Shown here in pieces: positions 33,432 through 45,367 of a stretch of DNA of 64,000 nucleotides. A program made the position numbers and the translations under genes. Source of the DNA: Amorphophallus konjac (Eukaryota; Streptophyta; Magnoliopsida; Alismatales; Araceae). The stretch lies in assembly GCA_022559845.1 (NCBI GenBank), contig CM040128.1, forward strand, positions 181,730,805 through 181,794,804. The letters are read 5' to 3'. The notes under the pieces are model-generated. The model saw only the letters and a list, made by a program, of their open reading frames with translations, made no database searches and was not told where the DNA came from. Every line of letters starts with the position of its first letter. Within the stretch, counting starts at the first letter, position 1.

Positions 33432-34913
33432 TTATCCGGCTGGGGATCCCAAACCGAAGATAATGTTCTGCTTGATGAATCTGGCAACCAGCTCACCAGT
33501 CACTTCTCGTAATGCTATAGCTTCCGCCCATCGGGAGAAGTAATCTGTTATTGCCAGTATGTATTTATGTCCGGCCGATGAGGTCGGTAGTGGGCCGACT
33601 ACATCAGTTCCCCATTGTGCAAACGGCCAGCTAGGGACTGTAGGGTGCAGAACGGCAGGTGGCCTTCTAGGCACAACAGCATGCTCCTGACATTTCTGAC
33701 ATGACTTCGCAAACTTGCAGTAATCTTCAAACATAGTGGGCCAATAATAGCCCAGCTTCTTGATTTCTATCTTCATCTTAGGGCCAGCTTGATGAGCACC
33801 TACCGTCCTAGCATGTATTTCTTTCATTGCTTGCCAAGCTTCCTCAGTAAACAGACAGCGGAGCAAAATCTTCTTACGTGCATCTGCCATTATTCGGAAC
33901 AGAGTTCCATTTCTGAATTCATAAGAATCTTTGATCCTTAAAAGTTTCATCTTTTCTTCTCTTTTCTGCGGCAGCTGTTGGTGTAAAAACCATTGTAGCA
34001 GGTGTTGTCTCCAATCAGATGCTTGTTCTGTACTGATCGTGGTGACTTCATTTTCTTCGGGGCAGCCTTCTAACATGCTGGGGACTTGCCGCCGGTTTAT
34101 AACAATAATGTTCATTGTCTCATCTGGTGGGACTGCTATTGAGCTGGCTAGCTTTGCCAACGCATCAGCCTGGGCATTATGTGCACGGCCCACATGCTTG
34201 AGCTCAATATGATAGAATTTCGCCATGAGGCGCACAGCTTTTTGGTGGTAGGGGTTCAACTCCGGCTTTCGCACTTCGAACTCCCCTTGGATTTGCTTTA
34301 TTATCAACATTGAATCCCCGAATACCTGAAGCATCTGGATACCCATGTTGAGGCTGATGTGCAACCCGATTATCAGAGCTTCATACTCGGCTTCATTATT
34401 AGTGCAGGGCTTGTTTATAGAACAGGAAGTATGCACAACCTCCCCCTCTGGTGATCTTAGCACAATACCGGCTCCGGCCCGTATTCTGGTCTTTCCATCA
34501 GAGTCCGTCTCTGTTCTAGATGCTCCTTCAAAGAATAGCTGCCACATAGTTGACTGAGCCTGGCAGGCTTCTAATGTTTCATCATCGGGTAACTCAGTCC
34601 CCAACATATCATTCTCTGGCACAGGATGCTCTGCGAAGAAATCGGCCACGGCCTGTCCTTTTATTACCCTCTGGGGTATATATGTGATATCGAATTCCAT
34701 CAGAATTACTGCCCATTTGCCCAACCGGCCTTTCAGTACTGGCTGAGTCAATATGTATTTGAGCGGATCTGCTGCAGATATCAATCTGATTTCGTGTGAC
34801 AGCATATAGTGCCGGAGCTTTTTAACGGCAAAGACTAGTGCCAAGCATGTCTTTTCTATATAGGTGTAGCCTTCTTCAGTTCTAATCAGCCTCCGACTCA
34901 GGTAGTATAGAGC
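33432..34913 (-). pseudogene. Tat RNase H (end), archaeal-type RNase H and integrase N-terminus
   Basis: The frame is continuous with the RT ORF except for a TAG at 34914. In order: YYLSRRLIRTEEGYTYIEK (RNase H tail); an archaeal-type RNase H at about 34140-34555 with NNEAEYEALI, FGDSMLI and AHNAQADALAKLA; the integrase HHCC finger (EIHARTVGAHQAG, C-Q-K-C, about 33690-33870); and the core with QWGTDVVGPLP (first catalytic Asp). The second RNase H defines the Tat lineage. In its first motif the expected F-D-G-A reads FFEGAS, so the first catalytic Asp appears to be Glu. A one-base loss near 33455 ends the frame at 33432. Confidence 0.9.
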
Positions 34914-36896
34914 CTACTCTTTGCCTTCTTCATTTATCTGTGCTAGCATTGCCCCCAGGGAACAGTGTGTGGCTGCAATGTACAGTATCAGGGGTTTGCC
35001 CTTAATAGGTGCCCCCAGCACTGGAGGGGTCTTGAGATATTCTTTCAGCTTCTCAAAGGCTTCCTGACAGCCATCGTCCCAGAGGAACGGTATATCTTTC
35101 ATCATGAGCTTGTGAAAAGGGTGGCATCTCCCTGACAGATTTGATATGAATCGTCGGATGTAGGCCAAGCGCCCTTGTAGAGATCTCTGCTCGTGGAGAT
35201 TCCTTGGTGAGGGGAGCTCCTGGATAGCTTTAATCTTGGATGGGTCGATCTCAATGCCCCTATGACGGACAATGAACCCAAGGAATTTTCCACTGGACAC
35301 GCCGAAGGCACATTTCATAGGATTCATCTTGAGTTCATATTTACGCAGCCTCTGGAACACTATCCTCAGGTCTTGCAGATGATCTTCTCTTCTACTGGTT
35401 TTCACCACCAGGTCATCGATGTAGCACTCCACTTTCTTGAAGAGCAAATCATCAAAGATATTTGTCATAGCTCTTTGATAAGTAGCGCCGGCATTCTTGA
35501 GGCCGAACGGCATCCTTTTGTAGTGAAATATCCCCTTCGGGGTGCGGAATGCAGTGTGCACTCTGTCTTCTTCAGCAATCCAGATCTGGTTGTATCTAGA
35601 TGACCCATCCATGAATGACAGGGCTTCATGGCTAGTGGTTGCATCGATCATTACTTCAGTGATTGGCACTGTGAAATCATCTTTCGGGCAAGCCTTATTC
35701 ATGTCACTGAAATCCACACATATTCTGATCTGCCCATTTTTTTTCTTCACGGGCACTATATTGGCCAGCCATGTAGTATACTGGTTCTCTTCAACAAAGC
35801 CCACATCGATCAGCTTGTCGACCTCTTTGTTGATCTGATTTATCAGTTCGGGACGCATTCTCCTGGGAGGCTGCTTCACAGGGCTTGCCTCTGGGTTTAT
35901 CGCCAATCGGTGCTGTGCCACATCAGAACTCAGTCCTGGCATTTCATCATATGTCCATGCGAAGCAGTCTCGAAATTCTTTCAAAAACTGAATATACTGT
36001 TCTTTGACAGCTGGCTCCAGCAGTGCACTGAGGAATGTAGGCCTTGGCTCATCTGCTGACCCCAGATTCACTTCTATCAGCTCATCGACGGTGACTTGGC
36101 CTCCGTCTTCAACTTTGGGTGGGGCTTCTTGCAAATCAATAAAGCCTCCCGGGATATAATCTTCTTCGTTCTCATGATTTTTTGTTTCATCAGATTGGTC
36201 ATCAGCAGATGCTGGTGCATCGTATAAGGCCAATGCGGCCGGATTCTGTTCAGTCTGCCCCGAGGACGTGACTGGCTCAGCGGAAAACTTCGAAGTGGAA
36301 TCTTCCGTGCTTAGAGGCTCTTCTGATGTGGGCTCCCCTGAGAGGTCATCATTATGTAGAGCTCGGAATTCTTCTAGAATGCGCCCAAAGTCCAGGCACT
36401 CTTGCAGCTCTCTGGCTACTTGATCTTCATCCGGGGTTCCTGTATCAAATTGTGCTTCGGCCTGGAACAGATCCTCTTTGCAAGATGGATTCTCCCAGCA
36501 CCAACCCTTCTTAGTCTCATCAGACATCCTTGCCTCTGGCTGGTTGTCTTGGGCTTCATTGTCTATTATGGATTGATACATAATTTCTTCATCTTCAAAG
36601 GGGTGTTGATCATATCCCACTTCAGGGGGATCTTCATTCTGGTAGAAGGCAGAGATGACATCCACCTCGGCTTCATAGTATTCTTGCAGGGTATAACCCA
36701 GTCCCAGGTGCTGTGTGATCTTCCTCAGTTCCTTGCTATCTCGAGGCGGATCCCATAGCTCCTTGAATGCTTTCTTCTGAGCAGCAGGCTGCATCGATGG
36801 CATTTGCATCTTGGAGAACATTTGTGAAACCCGTTGGGTAGTATAATCCAAGCCTGTAATCGGTACCATCAGGGTTGCAGCTTCTTCAGGGGCCAT
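34914..36896 (-). pseudogene. Tat reverse transcriptase and RNase H start
   Basis: 660-aa minus-strand frame. The first 300 residues are an acidic linker. RT starts at KQPPRRMRPELINQ and shows ICVDFSDMNKACPKD, SFMDGSSRYNQI (first catalytic Asp), FRTPKGIFHYKRMPFGLKNA, the catalytic box in VECYIDDLVVKTS, and FLGFIVRHRGIEIDPSKI. It stops at TAG 34914 inside the RNase H (..QINEEGKE), where related proteins have Gln, so a CAG-to-TAG change is likely. It overlaps the protease frame by 28 bp in another frame; its own frame is open upstream to about 36960. RT copies the element RNA to DNA. Confidence 0.92.
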
Positions 36897-38587
36897 ACAG
36901 TCTTGATCATCTTCTTCGACTGGTTCCCCGGTGTAGAATATAATAGGGGGTTCTTCAGTGGCAGCACCGTCTGGTATTCTATGCTGGCTATGGGCTTGAC
37001 TAGACCCTGAGGAACTTCCACCTGTGTGTATTTTTCTTTCATTTTTTCTTCAGTATCATCTGGGTGTATGCCAGGAGGAGTGATCCGAGCAAAATCACCA
37101 GCATAAGAGATGTGAGATACTCCATGCTTTTTAATGTAGCCTTTTGGCGACGGCGGAGACCAGTTTCTCGTCTTCGTCGCCGGCTTTTTCTGGCCGACCA
37201 CAGCTTCTTTTCCTTTATCCTTTTGTGACACCTCAGTGTAGTAGGATGCATCGAGCATATGGCACTCGAACACTTCGAAGGGATGTAGGTCTGCAAACAC
37301 CCTTTCTTCTTTTCCTTCATGGTAGTATTTTATGCATTGGTGTAGTGTGGATGGCACTATCTGATGTTCGTGCAGCCACGGTCTTCCCAGCAGGGCTTTA
37401 TACGTGGTGTTGGAGTCGATTACATAGAATCGTACCACGGTAGTGAGGTCGCCCAGTGTGAGGTTGAAATCAGCTACCCTGAGAGGTGTTTCACATTTTT
37501 GGTTGAATCCTGCAATCTTCATGTCTCTGACCTTGGTGAGCTGCAGATCAAAGTAATATTTCTGATAGATGCGGTATGGGAGAATATTCACAGTAGCCCC
37601 TGGATCTATCAGTATTCTACTTATCGGTTGACAGTTCAGGGAACCCCTCATATACAGCGGTCTATTATGGCCGGAATTTGGGATTAGCATATCATCCTCC
37701 GTGAATGTGACTGATGGCCCAGCATTCACTTCTGCCAAGAGTGCTTCACATTGTGCCGGGGACTGCAGTGCATCCACAATTGCTTGGCGAGCTTCTTCAC
37801 TCAGAGAGAGAATTTCCCAGATGGAGAATCTGGTAGGGAGTTTCTTCAGCATTTTCATGACTCGACTGCCCACCCGGACATTAGACAGTCTCATCTCCTC
37901 TGCCCATCGGGGTCTTGGAGGTTCATGTGGTGCCTGTGGCCTTTGCTGCCCATTTTCAATTTTATCTTCTTCATCGGTCTCCCGGAAGGCTTCTTCTGTA
38001 GCGACTGCCCATGGTTTTGCTAGAGGGTTACCTTCTTCATTTTCTTCATGCTGTTTCTGCTTTTCAGCCGCTGTCTGCTGGCATTTATTGCTTTTATCTG
38101 GAGCAGTATGAGCCGGTTGCTCATTTTCTAAGCTGGACAGGAACTCCAGGAATGAAGGGGCTTCATCTGCCTTCTTTTTGTCTTGGTACAGACTGGCAGG
38201 GGGAGGAACCTGGACACCTCGTATCTCTGGTTCCGGGATTTGATAGGGTTGCTCCCCTCTGAACATGATATTATGGTTGGCTGGTGGTGGGCGCCCCCAT
38301 CTTCTCCCAGAACGTGTTGCATGGGCCGAGGTAGAGGCTTCGGCATGGTTAGCTTCTAGCAGAGCATTGGATGCTTCCGGCTCATCATCCTCCCCGGGCA
38401 AGGAAAAGAGTACTGACAGAGTGTTACATTGTACTGTCGTGACCTTCTTTCCTTTCTTGGATTTGGGCCGTTTCTTCTTCTTTTGGGAATTTGGCTTTGC
38501 TGGCTCCTGCCCCCAGAAGGGCTCATTTTCATCTTTTTCTTGTTCTGCCTCTGGCTGCTCTTTAATTTTCAATTCTTCGAGCTGTTC
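36869..38587 (-). pseudogene. Tat aspartic protease region
   Basis: It runs in the same frame as gag, from which it is split by a single TGA at 38588 (likely former CGA). The N-terminal third is Lys/Glu-rich linker (QKKKKRPKSKKGKK). The protease is at about residues 310-420: RILIDPGATVNILP with the catalytic Asp in D-P-G, then YKALLGRPWLHEHQIVPSTL, the usual end of Gypsy proteases. A second linker leads to the RT frame. The frame closes at 36869 while pol has already opened in a different frame, so either a programmed frameshift or a 1-bp indel near 36.9 kb links them. The protease would cut the Gag-Pol polyprotein. Confidence 0.85.
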
Positions 38588-40348
38588 TCAGAGTATACAG
38601 TCTTTCATCAGCAGATGCTTGGGCTTCTTCTGCTCGTACTCATCAAGCTCATTAATGTATTGCTGCAGACGCCTGGCTGCAGGGCTCACTTCTTTATGTG
38701 TAGGGAGGGGAGTTTGTCTCCTCCGGTTGTGAGTAGGGATCCGGATGACTGGTCCGGTCTCAGCTGTATGCCATATTGGCTTTATTGGAAGCGGCTCGGG
38801 CCTTGGGGTAACACCCCGGATAACTGCTCCGCTGGTACTGGCTGCAGGAGTCTTCTTTCTACTTTTTATGGGAATCATCTGCCATCCTTCCTGATCCTTC
38901 TGTGGGGTGAGGAAGCAAGCTTCATAGGTATGCTTGGTGCATTCTTCAACGGCTTCCTTGGGCAGCTGTTGGTAGACTGAGATCATATTGGCAGCCATTC
39001 TCCAGGGTGGAGGCTCATGTGGATGGGGCGGCTTTACTTGGTAATCTCCCAGCTGCAGCTCACCTTTCTTGACCATTCCCTCCATGATATCTTTGAAGAC
39101 ATAACAATCTTCAATCGCGTGCCCCAGCGCACGATGAAATGGATAAAACATCGGATCATCTTTCTTTGCTGCATCTGCTGGTCTTTTGGGTTCAGGCAAT
39201 GTTACCTTATTGAACTTGTATGCCCAGTTGAACAGTGCGGCCGTCTTATCTTTTGGGAAGGAATATGCTTTTCTCATCTTGTCTCTCAGAGAGACTTTAT
39301 CTTTTCTTTCTGCTGTATCTGCCAGCGGGGGAGCTTCATCTGCCCCTTTCTTCCCCTTCTGTTGCTCGAAGGTTCTGAAATCGACGGTGTTGGCCTCAGA
39401 GTGTGATGGCCGTCGCTCATTGGATTTTCCCTTTGGCATGGTGGGGACATTGGCGGTCGGACGCTTGGACAAGAACGTCTCGACCTCTGCCACTATATTG
39501 TTCAGTCGGTCAAATGTTCTGACATCTGCACCGATCATTTTTTCTAGCACCTCCCTCCTGAGGCTCTGCTTGCATATCTGCACTGCATCTTCCTGATGAG
39601 GAGGTCTTCGGCATCTCATGGCCAAGTTCCTCCACCTTTTGATGTAGTCCAGTGCACTTTCATCTTGTTTCTGCTTGGTTGCATATAGCTCTGCTATCGT
39701 GATTTCCCTTTCCGTGACATGAAATCTGTCGCGGAATTTTCTCTGCATATCAGGCCAATCAACCACTGACCCAGCTGGCAAGCTTGAGTACCATTCAAAG
39801 GCCAACCCAGTGAGGGATGAGCCAAAGAACTTGAGCAGATAAGCTTCATCGACTGCTAGGTCGCCCATGATTGTAGTGTAGTAGGCTATACGCTCCCTAG
39901 GGGAACCTTGGCCATTAAATTTCTCAAACTTCGGCGGCTTACTGACGCCTGGGGGTAGTCTCTTGGCAGCATACTGGGGAGGATACGGTACCTTGTACAC
40001 ATCATAGGTACCAGCATCACCACCAGTCTTTTCTGACAGCTTCATTTCCATAATTCTTTCAATCATCTGCTTGTGGGCTACAGCTGGATCTATGTCTTCT
40101 GGAAAGAAGTGAGCTTGTTGCTGGCTGTGAGGAGTTGTCATCACAGTGGCGCGCAAGATGGGCACGGTAGGCTGTGTCTGAGACACAGAGGGCTGAGCTG
40201 CTGTTTGCTGTGGAATAGGTTGGCTCGGAGTCTTGCCCTTATCAGCTAGGAGAGGGTTAGCTGGGATAGCCGTCTCTGCTGAGCTGGATGTCTGCCCCGC
40301 AGGTTCAGCTTGCTTTGAGACTGATGTAGCTTCATGTCTCTCATTGAG
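38588..40348 (-). pseudogene. Tat Gag capsid region
   Basis: The frame is open from the stop at 40349. A Retrotrans_gag (PF03732) capsid lies at about 39500-39960: FEKFNGQGSPRERIAYYTTI, LTGLAFEWYSSLPAGSV, DMQRKFRDRFHVTEREITIA and LDYIKRWRNLAMRCRRP. Downstream, FYPFHRALGHAIEDCYVFKD matches the H-x-x-x-G-H-x-T-x-D-C motif of Tat Gag, where a CCHC knuckle is not used. Gag forms the particle and packages RNA. The first initiator codon in this part is a GTG at 40186, but the same frame continues upstream, so the protein probably starts at 42031. Confidence 0.88.
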
Positions 40349-42031
40349 CTACCTTCGGAGAGCACTGATCTCCTGCTGGTATCTTCTGAACATCATCTGG
40401 ACCATAGGATCCAAGGCTGATGGGATTTGCATATCTTCAGAAGTCCTTTCAGCATCATCAATAAGGGGATTGTCCTCATCCTCTGTCGTTACCACATTGA
40501 CTGTCATGGTGGTGATCTTGCGGGCTTCATCATATTTCTTCATCTTATCTTTTGCGGCCTGGCCTCTTCTTGTGACAGGACCAGATCTAGTGGCCAACCT
40601 GAGCAGTTCATCTGGCCGAGTTGGTAGTATATCTTGCCCCCTGGCAAGTCCAGCCATGTTGTAGGCGAAGATTTGCATTTTTTCTTTCCGCCTGTAGACC
40701 TTTCTTTCCTCCTGGTCAGGATATTTGAGCCGGTCAAAGACCGATATTCTTTCTTTGGCTTCTTCCCGGTACAGGTCTTCTTTGTCATATCCGGCCCTGA
40801 GACCTTCTTCATAGTGATTTGAATCGGAGGAAGAGGCTCCGATCATCATTTCTTACAGTGTTTCTTCTTTTTCTTCACCTATGGTGCCCAAGGCACGGGA
40901 TAGTCTTTGTTGACCGAGGGCAGAGCTCCCTAGGTAGTGGAAGTAGTCTTGGACTATCTGCTTCATCTCTTCAGAGTTGTGCCTCTGTGGCTCAGGTTGG
41001 AGTATCAATCTGTCCTGGCTCTTTTGCTGATAAGCCAGTCTTGCCACCCGAGCATTCAAATGCTCGGCTTTGGAGTATCTGCAGATATCAGTCTGTCTGG
41101 CACAGGCTCTTGGTCTTCTTGTAGTAACCACAGTGACTGGTTCACTTACATCGCCAACTTGGCAGCAGTTGGCAGCAGCATCATAGATCCTCCTTTCCCA
41201 TTTTCTGCCCCCTGCCCTGGAACGGGTGACAGTAAGGTCTTCCTTCTTCTCATCCCTTCTGCCCCTCATCACGGGGCGAGCAGTAGTCAAATCTCTTTCT
41301 TCATCATTTCTCTCATCTCTTTTGCCCCCGGCCTTGGGCCGAGCAGCAACAACATTTCTTATCTCTTTTCCCTCTCTTCTTCGGCCTCCTGCCCTGAAGC
41401 GGGCAACAGCATTTTCAGCAGCCTTCTCCTCATCTAGAGCTGGAGCCCAGCTCTGAATCCTCTTCGGTCGCCAGACCTGTTTGTATTTTGCTGGCTTGGG
41501 TGCCAGCGGCTTCTTCTCATCAGCCTCCCAGTTGGCCTGCCTGGTGGCCAGAGTCTGGAATCTATTGGTAGTGGGCACCATCGGGACGATCACGTCTGGG
41601 TTGACCGCCCTTGGGCAGCCATTCATGTTTGCCCGGACACCTCCAATCATCATGGTCTTTCCGGAGTTGGAAAGACAACGGTCAACAGCAACATACCGGC
41701 CCCCCCGGTTGGTCCTTCTCCCCTTCTGAGCAGCAGCAGGGACCATGTCCCTTTTTTGGACATGATGGACGTAGCAGGCGACGGCCGTGGGGGCCGTGTT
41801 CTCTGGTAAGATGTTCTTCTGGTCAGTGATCTTCACCGGGGCACTTGCAGCAGTGCCTTGCTCATTGTCATCGACCTACAGAAGGTCAGTGAAGACGACG
41901 CCCAAGCAGTTGGGCAGCCCAACGGCAGGCGGCAGTGATCCGAACGCGAGGGGTACCGCCAGGTAGCCTTCTCGCACATGCATGTCAATCGGCCGCTGGT
42001 CAAAGCAAACGGACATGATTCCGACTGTCAT
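40349..42031 (-). pseudogene. N-terminal extension of Tat Gag (ORF1-like), three in-frame stops
   Basis: From an ATG at 42031, about 120 bp inside the LTR end, one minus-strand frame runs through to the capsid, broken only by TAG at 41876, TAA at 40853 and TAG at 40349. Each stop is one C-to-T step from a Gln codon. The part at 41200-41430 is Arg/Lys/Glu-rich with imperfect repeats (TTARPVMRGRRDEKK, TVTRSRAGGRKWERR). 40349-40849 contains RISVFDRLKYPDQEERKVYR and a helical end. Ogre elements carry an extra ORF1 of unknown function upstream of gag; this may be its counterpart fused to Gag. Function unknown. Confidence 0.7.
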
Positions 42032-42127
42032 TGTAGATTCCTAAAAATAATGAAAGTACACCGAATCAGAAGTTTCGGGGGGGACCGCCGGGCCTACTAC
42101 TTTAGCGTAAAGATGAAGGGAGACTTG

Positions 42128-42145
42128 GTCCTACCGGGCGTGCCA
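42128..42145 (-). promoter_or_regulatory. Primer-binding site of the Tat element
   Basis: On the minus strand, 4 bp after the LTR end (..CCGCGTCCACA), lies TGGCACGCCCGGTAGGAC. It begins with the obligatory TGG complementary to a tRNA CCA end. The tRNA was not identified with confidence; an arginine tRNA, as in Ogre, is possible. Confidence 0.7.
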
Positions 42146-42149
42146 GACT

Positions 42150-45100
42150 TGTGGACGCGGATTTTTTATTTTATTATTATTATTTTTTTATTTTATTTTA
42201 TTATTTTTATTATTTTATTTATTTATTTTTTTTATTGGCGTGCCAGTCACCGAAGTGACGATTTCATTGTGCGCTCGATCTGACTTGGTCAGTCGATTGT
42301 GAGTGATTGTGTCTGGACCAGAAGTCCGTCATACCATAAAGGCTATGACGTTAATTACGCCCTTCCAAGGAAGGACAACCCTTGATTAAATGCTAAAGGT
42401 AGGAGGATGACAGCGGTAAAGCCACATGCTTAAAAGAGACGGAAGTCGTTCACTTGCAAGACATTAAGTGGATTAGACGAAGCAGGGGTTGGTTATTTTC
42501 GGGATAAAACCGACGGCATATTCCCACCATCTTGGACCATGCCAAGTGGGGAATAGGAAACCACCCATGCAGTGGCAGGGTGGGATCCGTAAAAGATCGG
42601 GCATAACTGACCCAGAATCCGAGTAAGCACTGGCGTAACATGACGCGCCCCGTGCGTACGCGATGTTGCATCTATATCCCCCTTCAAAGGACCATCGGAG
42701 AGCATGTAGGGACATAGCTCCGTGGGCCAACGGGGTTGAGAGAGAGGACATCACAGCTACCTGGCAAGGTATGTGTAAATTTCGGCAGCATGTCCCCTCA
42801 ACTTGGATTATGCCAAGAGAGGATAGGTCATCATCCACGGAGTGCCGGGATGACAACCGAACGAGGATGGGCACCGGGCCCTGGGACATCGCTTACCTTT
42901 ATTCCATCGTTTAATATCCCCTTGAAATCCCTCGGAACTCATATAATGACATGGCCCTTTGGGTTCATAAGGGTGAAATCTGGATCGGGAATGAGGACTG
43001 TAGGGGAGGCCTTCCCCATTACTATGTCTTCTCAAGGCATCCATGACGATCTCTGAACATCCCCGGGGCATATGTGTATGGAGACTAAAAGATTGAAGGA
43101 TGTCAGTGCAGAAGAGGGCCTCGGACTGGGTTTCATCGGCCGGAGAAGGAGGGGCTCTCGGCATGGTTTTCATTTGACAGAGAAATAGGGTTCTCGGCAT
43201 GGGTTTAGCTGGCCGAATGAGGGGCTTCTCGGCATGGTTTAGGGGTTCAAAAGGGGGGTCTCGGCGGCGGCTTCCCGGTGCGCTCATGGCCGCGCCGAGA
43301 AGGTGGCGCCGAGAGGCTTGCATGGAGGGGCTTGAATAGGCCTATAGGGAAGGGGGTCTCGGCATGGAGCTTCCCGGCGCGCTCCTGGCCGCGCTGGGAG
43401 CCTGGCGCCGGGAGGCTTGCATGGAGGCACGTGAGAAGGGTTGAAATGGCCTTTTTTTGTCGTTTAGCCGAAGAGGGAGGCCTCTCGGCTGGATAGTTCT
43501 CGGCGGGGAATTGTGCACGCCGAGAAGGTGAAATCGCTGCAGGGTTTCAGGGTTCAGACGATGCTCTGCTTCTGGATTCCTGAGTTTTCTGGCTGCGATT
43601 GAAGTTGAATTTGAAGTATAGGAGGGGGGGTTTCGTGGATATTTCCCTGAGAAAGGGCCAAGGGGGATCTGGAGTGTAGGATCGATGGGGAACGAGACCA
43701 TCATCTGGATTTCTGAAGACTTTGTTTTATTTCTGCCGCCGGCCGCCTGGGGATCAAGAGATGACTGTCTCTGATCCCCGGACGAACCCAATAGCATCTA
43801 GAAACTGGTGACTGAGGAACCTTTGGCATCAAACTCCAGACCCTAATCATCCAAGGGATTAGAATGGAGGGTCGAGAGATCGAGATTGTCATTCGCTAGA
43901 ATCCGCGGAATAGCAGTGATCCGAAGAATCGATATACCCTCGTATAGCCAGCGGTTCAGGGGACCAAGAGATTGATGTCTCTGGTCCCTGAACAGCACAA
44001 GGAGGGGCCCGATTTTCATGCCTCTAAAGAGAAGATTCATCTGAACCATTAAATGTTTTGCATAAACGATAAACATACAAAGATAAGCAGAGAGCAGACA
44101 TTTCGATCAAAGGAGAGCAGACATCTTAATCAGTAGATCCCCAAATGGGTCACGTCGACATTTCATTGCATCGCATCGAAGCCTTACATCGACTGTGAAA
44201 TAGAAATGCAAAGCAGAAAGATGGAGATTGAGACCGAAACTCGCCGGCTACTTTCGATAAATCAAGACAAAGGCTCACTAGATTACATCGGTAAAAAAAA
44301 ACATGGGGAGGGCGGAGCATTGACTCCTCTCCCTCCCCCTAGCAGCCCACCTGGAGCCCTTTTCTTCTTCTTTTCTTCTGCTTCTTCTCTTCTGCTTTTT
44401 CTCTTCTCTTAGCCGAGGGGGACTCTCTCTTGGCAGGACTCCCTCTCTACTCTTTCTTTTCTGGCTTCTTTTTCTCTTTTTCTTCTCACTTTTTGTTCGC
44501 CTCCTTTTGTCTCTCTCTCCAGGCATCCATCTGTTCGAAGGGAGAGGGTTTTTTATACCCGTTTCCCCCCTTCTCGGCAGGCTTCATCTCGGCGCGCCCC
44601 AAATGGGGCTTCCCGGCGCGATTGCAAGTGGCTCTCGGCGCCCTCTTTTGGGCTTCGGCAATTGGCTCTTGGCGCCATCCTTTGCAGGCCCAATTAAAGC
44701 TTTTTAGCCACTTTCACAGGCCCATTTGGGTCTTTCAAGGGCATCATCACCCAAAAGGGGTCTTCCATTGGTGACACAGCTTGTATCATTATTAAGGTTT
44801 TCATCAGTCCGTAGACAGGGGTCTCATCAGTCCGTAGACAAGGGTTTCATCAGTCCGTAGACAGGGGTTTCATCAGAATTGCCATCTGAACAGTGACAAG
44901 ACCGGGTATTATCTTATCGATATCGTCACTTGAATGGTGACGAGCTCGAGCATCAGCTTTAGTCCGGAAAGACTTCCGCCGGGTGTATAATCTGTGGAGA
45001 CCATTCTTCTTCTGTTCTGACTTTGCAAAAGCCTTTGCAATCTTCATCTGCCGGTACCGGCTTCATCTTCATCTCATATTACATCTGTCAGTAAGCCGAC

Positions 45101-45367
45101 ATCTGACTAACCCTGACATATCATCCGTGGATTCTTGGACGAAACAGTAGTACAGCTCTCATTAAAGGGCTGGAAGGTCTCATCAGTCGAGTGACTGCTG
45201 CTTTATCAGTGCTGCCGACTGAGTGACATTGACACCGGGCATCAGCTTTGCCGACAAGGGCTTTAGCAGGGTAGACAGTTGATGAGCTTCATCATTGGTC
45301 TTTCACTGTTGGTCTGACCCTCCTTTCAATTATGTTTTCACCCTTGTTCATTTTCCAGGTGTCAACA
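42150..45367 (-). repeat. Tat element 5' LTR (3218 bp)
   Basis: Copy of 19106-22296 in the same orientation, ending GGTGTCAACA at 45367. It has an extra 14 bp near 43300 relative to the left copy. As the PBS lies at its left side, it is the upstream LTR and drives transcription leftwards. Confidence 0.92.

Larger units (their letters stand above)
19106..45367 (-). mobile_element. Giant Tat/Ogre-like Ty3-Gypsy LTR retrotransposon (26.3 kb)
   Basis: Two LTRs of about 3.2 kb (19106-22296 and 42150-45367) in the same orientation flank an interior with PBS at the right, gag, protease, RT-RNase H, archaeal-type RNase H and integrase on the minus strand, and a PPT at the left. A second RNase H before integrase is diagnostic of the Tat lineage (Ogre, Grande, RIRE2, Retand). 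Between integrase and the 3' LTR are two tandem arrays and a plus-strand PMD gene, matching the known habit of Tat elements of carrying arrays and antisense genes there. No target duplication is seen (CAACC left, GCCGC right). The coding regions are disabled. Confidence 0.9.

Noticed and set aside
45295..45367. Start of the integrase fragment inside the Tat LTR
   Set aside because: The open frame begins in LTR sequence by chance; integrase similarity starts only after the LTR end at 45367.
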